Shown: positions 33,841 to 46,390 of the stretch, piece by piece | Numbering within the stretch: position 1 is the first letter of the stretch | Layout: the number at the start of each line of letters is the position of its first letter | Assembly (NCBI RefSeq): GCF_000715075.1 | Contig: NC_134084.1 | Location: forward strand, 102,776,411-102,840,410 | Origin: Nicotiana tabacum | Lineage: Eukaryota > Streptophyta > Magnoliopsida > Solanales > Solanaceae | DNA length: 64,000 nucleotides | Reading direction: 5' to 3' | Notes under the pieces: generated by a model | Told to the model about the DNA's origin: nothing | The model's database searches: none | The model's input: the letters and a program-made list of their open reading frames with translations, nothing else | Translations under genes and position numbers: made by a program

Positions 33841-36058
33841 TGTGAGCACCTAATTTTTGACAATATTTAATTTTTTTGTCACTTCTTCTATGTAAATATT
33901 TTAGGGGGTTTTAACATACAAATTTTTAGCTTTGTTATACTTTTTATTATAGGTTAAAAATACAAAATTTTAGAAGGTGAATTATTACTATTAATATTAT
34001 TTTATTTTTATTCTTATTTTTAAATAATAATAAAAAATCCGAAAAATATTAATTTTTTTTTTAAAATTTTCGGGAGATATTTAAAAAATAAGAAAAAGGG
34101 AAGTATGGAATTAAAAAAAAAAGTAAAAGTAGGTGGAATTCTCTTTTAAAAAGTAAAAGAAAGTGAAAAATTAAAAAAATAAAAGTAAAGTTTTGTGGAA
34201 ATTTTTAAAAATAAAAAGTAAAAGAAAGTTGGAATTAAAAAATAATATAAAGGTAGCTGAAAATTTAAAAAAAATTAAATTAAAATAAAGTAGAATTTTT
34301 TAAAGAAAAGTAAAAAAAAAAGTGGATTGTTTTTTTAAGAAAAGTAAAATAAGTGGAATTCTCTTTTAAAAAAGTAAAAAAAAGTGGGATTTTAAATAAG
34401 ATAAAAGTAAAGTTGGAATTTAAAAAATAAAAGTAAAGAAATGTGGTAATTCTTTTTGTAAAAAAAGAAAAGCAAAATGTAAGTGGGATTTCTTTTAAAT
34501 AAAAAAATTTAAAAAAAATATGAAATTTTTTGAAAATTCTCCTATAAATAGAAGAGAAATATTTGAAGAAAAGAAGAGAAGAGAAGAGGGAAGAATATTG
34601 AGAGAAAACAAATTTTCCTCTTCTATGCTAAAGAGAATTTTTACTAGTTTTATTCTTTCTACCTATTTCTTTCAACAACAAAAAAAAACATATAGCCATT
34701 CATTACCTTGTTTAAAAAAAATACCTCAAAAACAGGAGCTAAATCACACCAAAAATCAAATCCAAAAGCTTCAAACTCAATTTAAAAGATAGCCCAAAAT
34801 ACTAGCCCGAAGAGGTCGAAGTCGAGTTCGGTTCGAAAGGTTTCCGCTCGTTGCCTCTGATTGTGGTTCATTTGCACATTAAATTTGATGGTTGTTTGCT
34901 CCATATGTATTGAATAAGATCTTCATCTATAAAAGGTTCATTCTTTTCTTAACCAATGTTTCCATTATTTTTCTTTCACCGTATTTTCTTTTGATTTGTA
35001 TATTATATTTTGGTTATCTACCAACTTGAAAGATATGAACAAAAAAAATGAAGGAAGAGCATCAAGAAATAGAATTCGTGAAAGACAGAATGAGTTTCTT
35101 CAATGAGATTGTAGTTCATAGGGAAAGATAGGAAAATGTATTCAAAATGGAGAGAGAATGATGTAATAGCTTGGATCCAAATTAAAGGATGTTAAGTCAA
35201 TAGCAAATTTGATACCGACATGGGTGATTAGGTCCATAATAACTCAAATCATATATTTCTTCAATAATAATTCTATATTCATAAATCATGACCTTGCAAT
35301 AATCTCAAAGTAGTTTTAGGAAGAAACATAATCATGAATATTTGTAGTTTGCTTTAAATTGAATACAATCCTTTTAGAATAATCGAGGCGTGCCATGCCA
35401 AATAAAATCTCAAAACTCATGGCCCTCATTTAATTAATTTTAATCCTTAGAAATCGAGGCGTGTCATTTAGTTGAATTTTCCATGGCCCTCGCAAACTTG
35501 AAAGTGCGTAGTTGCTTTAGGCGCACTATTTTTTTTTAAAAAAAATAATTTCCTAAACTCGGGTGTGCATTTTATGTGACCCAAATCCAAATCTCAACAA
35601 CGTTAGATAAAATGTGTCGTGGACCGCGGGTGTATTTCATGTGACGTGGTTCAATACGTGTTTTATATGACGTTGAATTTTTCCAAAAAAAAATAATAAT
35701 TAAAAGCGGCTAATAAGTTAAAAATATACCATAGGTTGAAACATGTTTTAAATATCAGATAATAGGCCAATTGTAATAGTTTAAGCGACCGTGCTAGAAC
35801 CACGGAATCCGGGAATGCCTAACACCTTCTCCCGGGTTAGCAGAATTCCCTACTCAGAATTTCTGATTCGCAGACTTCAAAAGGAAAGTCGAAATTTCCT
35901 CGATTTGTGATTTAAAATAAATCGGTGACTTGGGACACCAAATAAACTATCCCAAGTGGTGACTCTGAATTGAATAATTAATCCCATTTCGAATAATGTC
36001 ATTTAAATTGGAAAAACTCCCTTATATACCTTCGGGTGTGTAAAAAGGAGGTGTGACA
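33841..36058 (+). repeat. 5' LTR of the plus-strand Ogre-like element
   Basis: Starts TGTGAGCACCTAATTTTTG and ends AAGGAGGTGTGACA (2218 bp). The first 700 bp are A-rich with repeated AAAAGTAAAAGAAAGT words. By eye it differs from the 3' LTR by scattered substitutions and A/T-run length changes only. Confidence 0.95.
34543..34550 (+). promoter_or_regulatory. TATA box of the 5' LTR
   Basis: TATAAATA in CTCCTATAAATAGAAGAG, the only strong TATA element in the LTR, kept in the 3' LTR at 50706-50713. Transcription would then start at about 34575-34585, leaving a U3 of about 0.7 kb. Confidence 0.65.
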
Positions 36059-36062
36059 GCTC

Positions 36063-36080
36063 TGGCGACTCTGCTGGGGA
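36063..36080 (+). other. Primer-binding site (tRNA-Arg type)
   Basis: TGGCGACTCTGCTGGGGA, four nucleotides (GCTC) after the LTR. Complementary to a tRNA ending in CAGAGTCGCCA, in keeping with the tRNA-Arg primer known for Ogre. Confidence 0.85.
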
Positions 36081-36815
36081 CTCAAACCCAGAACTTCGGT
36101 TCAGGGTTCAAGAATTCGAGCTTAGAATAACTGTTATAGTTGGCTTGTTTTATCTGATTTTTACATGTTGAGCCTAATGTGCTAAATGTCGCTTTTACCG
36201 CTTTGATATTGTTTGGACTATATATAAATTGCTACGAAACCCTCCTCTCTCTGAGTCTTCTAAATCATCTGGGAAGTGTGCACTTCGTGTGACTTCTTTT
36301 CTGTTAGAGTCTTATCCCAATTTTAGAACGAGGTTCGGACAAGTTGCAAAGCCGGTGAAGCTTCTGTATTCCCGGTACGCTGCCCCCCCTCGGCTCGAGC
36401 TGTCCGCTCGGGTAAGCCATGTCTAGAACAATAAACCCAGGTTTTGAACCTAGAATAACAAGCATCATGTCGGATCCCTAGTAGGAACGTTTGTTTGCAT
36501 CATGTGCATTTGACCTTGGAGACTCAACACAGGGGTTGGGTCTATCTAGGACAGGTGTACCCAAATGAAAAAGACCATCCTGATGCATCTTACGTGCTAC
36601 TTGTGCATCTGTTTGTTTCGGCTTGCATGTTGACCGGCTTCTAGAACAGAGGAAGAAAATCAAAAAAAAATCAAAAAATCAAAAAAAAAAAAATAATATA
36701 GGAGTGAGAGGTAGGTATTTAGAAAATTCTGAAACTCTATCGAAATTCTGGAAAAAAAAAACGTCGTCTCCAAATGAGCCAAAGTTTTCAACTGCCATGT
36801 TCTGTCAAAACTGGC

Positions 36816-36880
36816 GAACTACGCGGGTCTGATTCTCACCGGATGTGAGTTACGTAGGCAAACCTCATCGGTTCCGGCCC
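36816..36880 (+). other. Structured junction motif, leader copy 1
   Basis: GAACTACGCGGGTCTGATT, then CTCAC-CGGAT-GTGAG, then TTACGTAGGCA. Outer arms CTACG/CGTAG and inner arms CTCAC/GTGAG. The tail CCTCATCGG is shared with several other copies. Confidence 0.75.
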
Positions 36881-37461
36881 ATAATTTTCAAAAAAAAAAA
36901 AAATCCAAAAATATTTTTCTTTACTTCCTCTCTAGAAAAGTCTTTTTTTGAAACCCCAATTTTCAAAAAATCCAAAAAAAATATTTTCCATTACTTACTT
37001 CTTTAGAAATTAATTGTTTTTTTAAAAAAAATATATATAAAAAAATATTTCTTTTACTGCTTCTTTAGACCGTAATTGTTTTTAAAATATATATATATAC
37101 AAAAATATTTTCTTTTAATTTCTTCCAAAATCCAAAAATATTTTCATTCTTCTTTCAAAATTGAAAAGAAAAATCAAAATTCAAAAATATTTCATTTTTT
37201 TAGAAGCATTTCTTTCATAAATTCAAAATAAAATTTCAAAAATATTTTTCTTTCTTCTTTAGAAGTTTTTTTTTCTATCGAAATTCCAAAAAAAAAACAG
37301 TAAAAGTCTAAATTAAAAAAAATCTTTCTTCTTTCGAAATTCCCCAAAAAAAAAATTGAAATCAAAAATATTTTCTTTCTTCTTTATAAGTCTTTCTTGC
37401 GGAAATTAAAATATTCCAAAAAAAAAAAAGTTAGTTTATTTACTTTATTTTTTGTCTTCCC

Positions 37462-37523
37462 GAACTACGCTAGTTTAATTCTCACCGGATGTGGGATACG
37501 TAGCAACCCTCATCGGGTCCAAC
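37462..37523 (+). other. Structured junction motif, leader copy 2
   Basis: The outer arms CTACG/CGTAG are kept. The inner arms are CTCAC/GTGGG, so one pair becomes a T-G wobble. Same tail (CCCTCATCGGGTCC) as the minus-strand leader copies. Confidence 0.75.
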
Positions 37524-37844
37524 TTCATTTTTTTAAAAATAGCCCAAAAAGAACAAAAAAAATTGTTTTAATTGTAAATAAGAAGGTGATGTCATTCTTG
37601 TCTAAAATAGTTGAATGTCCCCAAAAGGGCGCCGGAAGGCCGTTTTTGCAAGAACAACCACCTTTAGTAGTTTTTTTAAGGTTTTGGCAGTTTAGCAAAC
37701 ACAACCTTAAAATCTTCTTCCCCGAAGTGCTGAAAGGCCGTATTTGCAAAGCCGGATTTTTTATGAAAATTTAAAAAAAAAATAGTGATAACCTTTTCTT
37801 GAGTCATAACCTTTTAAATTAAATCACCCTAATAAATGTGCAGG

Positions 37845-39796
37845 ATGATCACAGATGAAAACGAACCCTTCGCAGCTCTTGAATAGATCCCCTTACAGCT
37901 CCACATGTGGTGGAATGACCTAGGAAAAGGTAGCCGAGGAACTGTGATAAAAGTTTTGGGTGGTCTTGTCGGACTTTTTAACATCAAGCCAAGATTGGAC
38001 GTGATTGAAGCCTTGATACCTTTTTGGGATCCGACTCGCAATGTGTTTCGCTTTTCTGATTTTGAGCTCACACCCATGCTAGAGGAAATTGCAGGTTACG
38101 CCGGCCTAAGCGGAAACCTTAGAAGTCAGTACCCGGTGTCACCAAGACCAGTATCTCCTCACAAGTTTCTGGATATGTTGAGTATTAGCCGGGATATTCA
38201 GGATGGGAATTTATCTGGAGGGTTTTGCACTTTCCAGTTCCTGTACCAACGCTATGGCAATCCCCAAGGTTTCGAAGCACCGAATACTGGTCTGACCCAT
38301 GCTGGAAATAAAGATAAATGGGAGGCAAGGCGGGGTTTGGTTTTTATAATGTCCGCGAAAAGACGGCAACATAGAATTGGGCCTCGTGGAAATGGTTGAT
38401 GTCGCAATCAAGAAAGCTAATGGCACATTAGTTCCCCTGATCTTATCTGAGATTTACCGAGCTTTGACCATCTGTCGAGAAGGGGGAAATTCTTCCAAGG
38501 CTGCAACTTACTACTACAATTGTGGATACTGGAACATCTCTGCCACCGTGTCGGATATATGAACTACGGCATGACCGGTTTGGATTGCATCAAAGAATTT
38601 GAAAGCCGAGTGGCGGGGGTTGAATTTCCAGAGGGTACCGAAGCTTGGTTTGCCCACTTGAGTTCTTTAACTTTGGATAAAATTGAGTGGACGTTCGGAT
38701 GGCTCCCTGCCACCGAAGTCATATACATGTCAGCTAAAGTGTGCTACTTTCTCCTAATGGTCATCCGGAGCATCCAGCCATATACTCCTCACAGGGTTTT
38801 GCGCCAACTAGGAAGATTTCAAACCGTCCCCATGACGAAGATTTGAGTGTACATGTCGTCGAATTGGGCCCAAAGGCTGTATTTCCAGAAGGAAGAGTTC
38901 GCCAAGTTTGGAATGAGTGCAGATTTCTCGAACCCAAGACTATGGTGCGGGATCTAGCTAGAGGTGAGGTGGACCCCAATTATATGGTTTGGTTTGGCAA
39001 AAGATTTCAAATTCCTCGAGAGCCCGAGAGACCTGCTAAGAGACCTCATGTCCAACAATTCACTAACGACTCGCAGGAGCAGTGGGGCTGGTTGGCAAAA
39101 GAAGAAAGCTATAGGGCTAAGATAAGTAAATTAGAGGGACAAATCAGGGACCTTAAATTTGGCCATAGTATCCAAGCTGCCGCAGATGAAGGGGAAAAGA
39201 AAAAGCTAACTCAGGAAAACGAAGCTCTCAAAGCTCAAATCCATAAAATGAGAATAGCTGCTAGAAACCCGGAAAGAAGCCGGGCAGATGAAAGGCTTAT
39301 AAGCGGTCTGAGAAAAAAAGTACTTGAGTGTCAAGATGACCTAGAAAAATCTGAGGCTAGTCTAGCAAAAGTCCGAGCACAATTGGCAGAGAATGCAGAA
39401 GGGCGGGCAGAGTTTGTGCGACAAATGAAAAGAAAATATGAGGGGACAATCGCCAATTTAAAGAGAAAGCTAATCACCCTTGAAAATGAGGCGGACAAAC
39501 AGGCCAGGAATTTTAAAGCCGATAGGGAACATTGTTATGCTTTGATGGCCCAAATGGACGAAGATATGCAACAATTGCGGAATCAAAATCATCATGACAC
39601 TCAAGTGTTGGAAGCCCGGAATCAGCAAATCGGGCGTTTACTTCAGGAAAAGGGTATTGTCCGAGAGAGGGTTAGAGCCATTGCCGACTACATCGTCATG
39701 AAATGCCACGCATGTGAGGATATGACTCAGACCACTTTCTTCGCTGCTGTAATGACATTTGTCCGCCAGATAATAAGTGATTTGGAGCGGCTTTAA
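37845..39796 (+). pseudogene. Ogre ORF1 (plant mobile domain-like plus coiled coil), broken
   Basis: The likely start is ATG 37845 (MITDENEPFAALE), followed by an in-frame TAG at 37884. The N-terminal part (to about 38400) has GLVGLFNIKPRLDVIEALIP, FWDPTRNVFRFSDFELTPML and EEIAGYAGL. This is the extra ORF known upstream of gag in Ogre; I recall it being linked to the plant mobile domain or DUF7745 families. The middle continues in other frames through 38377-38846 (LILSEIYRALTICREGG; EWTFGWLPATEVIYMS). The C-terminal 300 residues (38850-39796) are highly charged coiled coil (QENEALKAQIHKMRIAAR) and end CEDMTQTTFFAAVMTFVRQI. At least three frameshifts (near 38370, 38495 and 38740-38850). Role unknown. 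Confidence 0.75.
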
Positions 39797-40510
39797 GGGG
39801 ATCTCGCACGTAGGCCCGTGAGACCGAATTATGTTCCACCGGCCCCAGGAGTCGAAACATTGATGTATTCATGATTTTTCACTTATTGAGTTTGTATTTT
39901 GGAAATTATTTTTTAGTCTGTTGGTAGTTTTAAAATTCCAAGAAAATGAGTTGTTTGAAGTCTTTTGTAATAGAAAGTTTAGGAGTTTTATTAATGAAAA
40001 TTTGAAAATTCCCAAAAAATTGTTTCTTTATTTTTCGCACTTATTTTTCTTGAACTACGTAATGATCTGATTCACGCGACGTCGTGATACGTAGGCAATC
40101 CTCATCGGATCCGGTCACGATTTTTGTAAATAACTCAAATAAGAGAGGGATGTGAAAAACAGAGCCAAAGAAAAACCAAAAGAAAAACGAAAAAAAGGGC
40201 AAGGAAAGAGAGGAAAGAAAAGAGTGGAAAATGGGAATAAGAGGAGAAGTACAAAAGCCAAAAGTGGAAAGAAAAACAAAATTGGGAAAATAAGCAGAGC
40301 CGGGATGAAACATGCAGCCGTTGCGAAACATGTAGAAACACATTTAATTGTATAGGTGCATCACCCCCAACGTGCGATTTTCTATGTGTTAATTGCTTCA
40401 AACTAACTGGTTTGTTGTCTACTATTGTAAAGGTTCTATAGTAAGGTGGTTGGTTTTGTGGTAGTCTGGCTTCACATTCATACTTCACAAGGTCAAAAGG
40501 AAGCGTTGAA
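39797..40510 (+). other. Spacer between ORF1 and gag
   Basis: Non-coding, about 0.7 kb. It carries one structured motif copy (40052-40117) and then an A/G-rich stretch (40140-40300). Open frames on the minus strand here (40041-40731) are complements of this biased sequence and of gag. Confidence 0.7.
40052..40117 (+). other. Structured junction motif between ORF1 and gag
   Basis: Outer arms CTACG/CGTAG. The inner hairpin is TCACG-CGACGT-CGTGA, different in sequence from the leader copies yet fully paired. Confidence 0.75.
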
Positions 40511-42895
40511 ATGTCTTCGGAAATTCCTCTGCCAACAGTTCCTATTCCAGAGGATAGTCCGATCTCGGCCATCCCAACTTCTGAGTCAGCAACGGCTGAG
40601 GAAAATAGAATTCTGCGTCTCCGCATGATGGAAATGTGGGACGCCTGGGCCAATGGAAAAGAACCGCCAAGTGAGATCCCTGGATTCCCTGAGCTTTTTC
40701 CCAGGGCAAGTAGGACCTCCAACATCCCCATAAGTTATCCAAATACCCCACTGGGATATCCTACCATTTCAGCCCACTTTGTTGGAACACCTTCTGAGTC
40801 TCGCCCCCAGGTGTTAGCTTCAAGTGCGGCTTCAAATATATTCACCGCGCCACCTTGTTCAGCTACGACACAACCTGCTTTACCCAGGCCTAACTTTGAT
40901 TCATCTTCCTTCACATTTCAAGCACCATCTTTCCCAGTGGAACCTCCTCAGTTTCCTACTTATACTTACCCTCAACCACCCCAATTTGAGTTCACTGCGG
41001 GGCAAGAAAAGACCACCAAAACTCCTGAGCAAGAAGAGATTGTGAGGAAGATGAGGAGTATGGAACAGAGTCTCAAAAGCATAAAAGGCTTGAGTGGACA
41101 GAAAAGTGTATCCTATGCCGACTTATGCATGTTCCCTCATGTGCACCTACCATTGGGATTCAAAACCCCAAAATTTGAGAAGTACGATGGGCATGGTGAT
41201 CCTACTGCTCATCTCAAGAGATATTGCAATCAGCTGCGAGGAGCCGGTGGAAAGGAAGAACTACTCATGGCCTATTTCGGAGAAAGTCTGGTTGGCATCG
41301 CATCTGAGTGGTACATGGACCAGGATATATCCCGCTGGTACATCTGGGATGATCTTGCTAGAGATTTCGTCAGGCAGTTCCAGTACAACATTGATATTGC
41401 TCCAGATAGGAACTCATTGACAAACTTGAAAAAGAAATCCTCAGAAAGCTTCCGAGAGTATGCAGTTAAATGGCGTGAGTAAGCATCCAGGGTAAAGCCT
41501 CCGATGGATGAGGTTGAAATGGTCACAGTTTTCCTTCAAGCTCAGGAAGCTGACTACTTCCAAAATATGATGTCCGCAATGGGTAAACCGTTCGCTGAAG
41601 CTATCAAGATTGGCGAAATGGTTGAAAATGGGCTGAAAACGGGTCGAATTCTAAGCCAATCCGCTATCAGATCTACCTCCCAAGCCATTCAGGGTGGGTC
41701 TGGAGGAATAGCAAAGGGAAAGAAAAAGGAAGAAACATCCATAGAAGTGTCGGGTGCAAGGAGAAATTGTACTCCCATATCCCTTTTCTCAGAAAGGACC
41801 CCGCAGCACTATTACCCTCACCAAGACTTGGCCTATACTCCTCAGCCATACTCAGTCATGAATGCTCAGCCTTATGTCCGGACACAACAACAAGCCAACA
41901 GAAATCAAGCTCCATTTCCTAGAAACCAACCTCCTTACCAAACCCACTACAACCCCCGCCCTCCACAAAATAATTTACACCCTAATGAACCGCCCAAGAG
42001 GCTAAATTTCACACCAATTGGCGAAACCTACTCCATCCTGTTACCAAAGCTTGTTCAAATGGGTCTGCTACAGCCTGTTCCTCAAACCAGGCAAAACCCA
42101 GCATCACCCGCTTACAGAGCCGATACCCGATGCGCCTATCACTCAGGGGAAGAAGGGCATGACACAGATGATTGCTGGACTCTGAAGAGAGCCGTGGAGA
42201 ACTTGACAGAACAAAGGAAGATAGTGCTGAGGGATGAAGATGTTCCCAATGTGATCAACAACCCACTGCCAGCCCACAACAACGGGCCGGTAATTGGAAT
42301 GATTTGTGAGGATAAGGAATTTGACCCAGCATTGAAGGCCATCATTTCCATTGCTGACGAAGAAAAGAAACCAAAAGCTGCCCCGAAGCAAGATAAAGGG
42401 GAGAAAAAGAAAGAAACCACCCCTCCAAAGTCAGAGAAGAAAATTGAAGTTGAGACCGGGGCAACGCCTCCCAAAGATGTTGTTCTCTACGTCCCTCAAG
42501 GCCGTAAAGAAAAGCAGATGACATTGAGTCCTCCCAGGAGATTCGAGCTGAACAAAACAACCCAGATATATGTGCCCAAGAGGGCTTATGTGATGCGGGG
42601 GCCAATTAAGCCATCGAGGCTGAATGAGCCCGTGGTTATTGGACGCGCGCCATAGAAGCCCATGAAAGATCCTACTGTTGTGCCCTGGAACTACAACAAA
42701 ACGGTGGTGACCTATAAGGGCAAAGAAATCCCAGGAGAAGTTCAAGAAAATAACCCTTTTGAAAAGTATTCCAATTTGGAAGAGGTGAACAACGCTAATA
42801 GAAAGCGCTTCCCACTTAAGAAGCCCGTGAGTGCCGAAGAAGCGGAGGCTTTCTTTCAAAACATGAAAATGGCAGATTATGAGGTGATTGACTAG
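40511..42895 (+). pseudogene. gag of the plus-strand Ogre-like element, with stops
   Basis: Starts MSSEIPLPTVPIPEDS, with a Pro-rich N-terminal region. The capsid core reads FEKYDGHGDPTAHLKRYCNQ, ESLVGIASEWYMDQD, FVRQFQYNIDIAPDR and ESFREYAVKW. A zinc-knuckle-like element is CAYHSGEEGHDTDDC (about 42131-42175), a C-x2-H-x5-H-x4-C pattern instead of standard CCHC. In-frame stops are TAA at 41480 (WRE-ASRVKPP), TAG at about 42653 (RAP-KPMKD) and TAG at about 42893 (VID-LRKFPEQ). Two of these are easily explained as C-to-T changes of Gln codons. The frame is otherwise continuous, so decay is by point mutation. Confidence 0.88.
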
Positions 42896-44068
42896 CTTCG
42901 AAAATTTCCCGAACAAGTCTCCTTGTTGGCTTTGTTGATGAACTCCGCCGAACATCAGAAGGTATTGATCAAGAGCCTTAACGAAGCATATGTGCCTGTT
43001 GACACTTCTGTAGAGCAGTTGGAGAGAATGGTAGAAAGATTTTTCGCAATCAACCAGATCACTTTTAGCAAAAATGATTTGCCCTCAGAAGGGGCCGCAC
43101 ATAACAAAGCCCTGCACCTAACAGTCAAATGCAAAGGGCACTACGTGAAAAGGGTTATGTTGGACGGAGGCTCTAGAGTAGACATTTGCCCACTTTCAAC
43201 TCTACAGCGCATGGAAATCGGGATCGAAATAATCCGACCCAACAATGTCTGCGTACGTGCCTTCGATGGCATCAAAAGGGACACAATTGGATAGATCATT
43301 CTAATTCTGATCATCGGCCCAGTAGACTTTGAAGTAACCTTCCAGGTTCTAGACATGGACACATCCTACAACTTTCTTTTGGGGAGGCCATGGATTCATG
43401 CAGCGGGGGTTGTACCCTCTACTCTTCATCAGATGGTGAAGTTCGAGCATGAGGATCAAGAGATCGTGGTCCACGGAGAAGATGAGCAATCAATTTATCG
43501 GGACCCATTAGTCCCATGTCTTGAAGCAAGAGAGGGGAGTGAGCACATAGTTTATCAGGCTTTTGAAATTGTGGTTGCAGACCAGTACAAAGAAGGAAAC
43601 CCTTGCCCCCAACCCTTCCTTTCTAATGCATCAATCATGGTGTCCAAAGAAATGATCTGACATGGCTTCAAACTGGGGAAGGGACTTGGGAAATCATTGC
43701 AAGGGATAGTTGAACTTATCACCCTGCCCACCAGTGAAAAGTTCTTCGGGGTAGGCTTCCGACCCACTCCAGCTGATATAAGATGGGCAGATGATAGAAA
43801 GAATGATGGTTGGGTCTTGCCTCAGCCGGTTCCGCATCTGTACAGAACATTTGTCAAGCCAAAATACCAGAAGAAAGAAGAAGATGAGGCCTTTACTGCC
43901 GAAGAGATTGAAGAGATCTGTGGGGCAATGAGGAAGATACTATATGAAACCCACATGGTCCAGCCAGGGGAGGGCTCAAGCACCGCTGAGGTGCTGTATA
44001 TGGGACCCAATGCCAAGCTGCAGAATTGGAAGGCTACGCCATTCCCAATCAAGCGGGAGTCCCGGTAG
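42896..44068 (+). pseudogene. Protease region of the plus-strand Ogre-like element, with stops
   Basis: The aspartic protease core is RVMLDGGSRVDICPLSTLQ (about 43153-43209), with D-G-G in place of D-S/T-G. Downstream are [20 protein letters not shown] (flap and second conserved block) and a Gly-rich GKGLGKSLQGI after the stop at 43660, resembling a G-patch. Stops are TAG at about 43292 (DTIG-IILILII) and TGA at about 43658 (KEMI-HGFKLG, a CGA to TGA change). The ORF ends PFPIKRESR at 44068, shortly before the putative intron. Confidence 0.82.
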
Positions 44069-44260
44069 ACCTGTCCTGACACTTTTTCTGCATCGCGAGT
44101 TATGTCAGAGTGTAACTCGGATGTTTTTCTTTAGTTTCTTGTCTTTTAATTTCCAATGTAAACCCTGTTATCTTCAAATTCAAAGAAATGAAATCATATT
44201 TCATCGTCCATCCTTCTTTATTCTTTCTGATTTTGTTATTTTTTCTCTTTTTTCTTTCAG
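44066..44260 (+). other. Putative intron between pro and RT
   Basis: The sequence after gag-pro has no coding character and ends in a pyrimidine tract TTTTCTCTTTTTTCTTTCAG at 44241-44260, a strong 3' splice site. The donor is uncertain; GTAGAC at 44065-44070 is one candidate. Ogre elements are known for an intron here whose splicing fuses gag-pro to pol. Confidence 0.55.
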
Positions 44261-44305
44261 CTCTAATAATGTGGCTTAAAATAACATGACAAGCTTGCGG
44301 ACTTC

Positions 44306-46390
44306 ATGCCAGATCCAAACACGTTGTCTAACTGCGAAATAATGAACCAAAAACCGGAATATGATGAAGAAGAGGCTTTTAAGGAAATAAATCGAGAATT
44401 GGAACAATTTGAGAATAAACCTAAGCCAAACTTAAATGAAACCGAGCCGGTTATTTGGGTAGCTCTGAAAAAGTCAAAGAAACCAAGATAAGCATTCATA
44501 CAGATGAAAGAACCAGGGACGCATTGATCCAACTTTTGTTTGAATTCAAAGATGTGTTTGCTTAGTCATACGATGACATGCCAGGATTAAGTGTCGATTT
44601 AGTGGTCCATAAGTTGCCAACCTACCCTGATTATTCCCCTATCCAGCAAAAACAGAGGAAGTTCAAAATTGATATCAGTGACAAGATTAAAGAAGAGGTC
44701 ACAAAATAGTTAAAGGCGGGAGTGATCCGAGTGGTCCGATACACCACATGGCTGGCTAATATAGTTCATGTGCCAAAGAAAGATGGGAAAATCCGGGTGT
44801 GCGTTGACTACCGAGATCTGAACAAAGCAAGCCCCAAGGACAATTTACCTTTGCCAAACATCCACATCCTTGTTGATAACTGCGCCAAACATGAAATACA
44901 GTCTTTTGTGGATTGCAGGATACCACCAGGTGTTGATGGATGAAGAAGATGTAGAAAAGACGGCTTTTACCACACCTTGGGGCACTTACTGTTATAGAGT
45001 CATGCCATTTGGTCTGAAAAATGTTGGGACAACCTATATGAGGGCCATGACTGCCATTTTTCATGATATGATGCACCAAGAGATAGAGGTGTATGTGGAC
45101 GATGTAATCATCAAATCCAAAACCCAGGACGACCACGTTCGGGACATGAGAAAATTCTTTGAGCGGCTGCGCAAATATGATTTGAAGCTGAACCCAGCCA
45201 AATGTGCATTTGGGGTACCATCCGGCAAACTCTTGGGATTCATAGTCAGTCGGAGGGGCATCGAGTTAGATCCAACAAAGATAAAGTCTATTCGGGATTT
45301 GCCTCCTCCAAGAACCAAGAAAGATGTTATGAGTTTGTTGGGAAGATTGAATTACATCAGTCGTTTCATTGCTCAATTAACCTCCACGTGTGAACCCATA
45401 TTTAAGTTGTTAAAGAAAGATGCGGCAATCAAATGGACAGTTGAATGTCAAGAAGCTTTTGATAAAATCAAGGAATATCTGTCAAATCCGCCAGTCTTGG
45501 TCCCACCTGAGCCAGGGAGGCCTCTGTTCTTGTACCTGACCGTCTTGGAAAATTCTTTTGGCTGTGTCCTCGGGCAACATGATGTGACCGTAAAGAAGGA
45601 GCAGGTCATTTACTATCTGAGCAAGAAGTTTACTAGTTATGAAGCCAAGTACACTTTATTGGAAAGAACTTGTTGTGCTTTGACATGGGTCGCTCAGAAG
45701 CTGAGGAATTATTTGCAAGCTTACACTACCTACCTCATAACCAGGTTGGATCCTTTAAAGTACATATTTCAGAAACCAATGCCCACTGGGAGATTAGCAA
45801 AGTGGCAGATCTTGCTCACGGAGTTTGACATAGTCTGTGTCACTCGCACGGCAATGAAAGCCCAGGCATTAGCGGATCATTTGGCTGAGAACCCGATTGA
45901 TGATGAGTATCAACCTTTGAGAAATTACTTCCCAGATAAAGAAGTAAATTCAGTTGAGGCAATATCTGAAGACACTCATGCTTGGAAAATGTTCTTTGAT
46001 GGGGCGGTAAACGCAAAAGGTGTTGGAATTGGGGCAATTTTGATCTCACCCACTGGTCAGCACTATCCAGCCATATCTCGGTTTCGGTTCTTCTGTACAA
46101 ACAACACCGCCGAGTATGAAGCTTGAATTATGGGTATAAACATGGCAATCGACCAAAATGTCGAAGAGTTGTTGATCATGGGAGACTCAGATCTGATTAT
46201 CCGGCAAGCCCAAGGAGAATGGGAAACCCGAGATGTTAAGCTTATCCCTTACAAGAAGCATGTGGAAGACCTCAGCAAGCGATTCAAGTCAATAGAGTTC
46301 AGGTACATTCCTTGTTGTCACAACGAATTAGCCGACGCACTTGCTACTTTGGCCTCAATGCTGCCGTATCCAGGCAATGCTCACATAGAT
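44306..46390 (+). pseudogene. Reverse transcriptase and dual RNase H of the plus-strand Ogre-like element
   Basis: RT blocks: VHVPKKDGKIRVCVDYRDLN (about 44770), TTPWGTYCYRVMPFGLKN (about 44970) and the catalytic EVYVDDVIIKS (about 45088-45120). The connection or first RNase H-like part has PLFLYLTVLENSFGCVLGQH and YYLSKKFTSYEAKYTLLERT. The second, archaeal-type RNase H known from Tat elements reads MFFDGAVNAKGVGIGAILIS, TAEYEA, IMGDSDLI and HNELADALATLA, with Asp, Glu and Asp visible. Damage: a frameshift near 44455, TAG near 44565 (FKDVFA-SYDDM, expected Trp), TAG at 44707 (EEVTK-LKAG, expected Gln), a frameshift near 44915, and TGA at 46124 (TAEYEA-IMGI, expected Cys). Confidence 0.9.

Larger units (their letters stand above)
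36081..37844 (+). other. Leader (5' UTR) of the plus-strand Ogre-like element
   Basis: Homologous at its start to 10020-9520 (minus), including GCCGGTGAAGCTTCTGTATT. It then has A-rich degenerate repeats of about 60-70 bp (36880-37430, with CAAAAATATTTTCTT words), two structured motif copies and a block shared with 7096-7500. The frames 36229-36426 and 37397-37774 have no known domain. Confidence 0.7.

Noticed and set aside
34520..34792. ORF of 90 codons starting MKFFENSPINRREIFE (and its copy at 50635)
   Set aside because: It spans the TATA box and R/U5 region of the LTR and its length differs between the two LTRs.
42139..42955. Overlapping minus-strand ORFs opposite gag
   Set aside because: Complementary shadows of the gag/pro frame, which has clear domain content on the plus strand.
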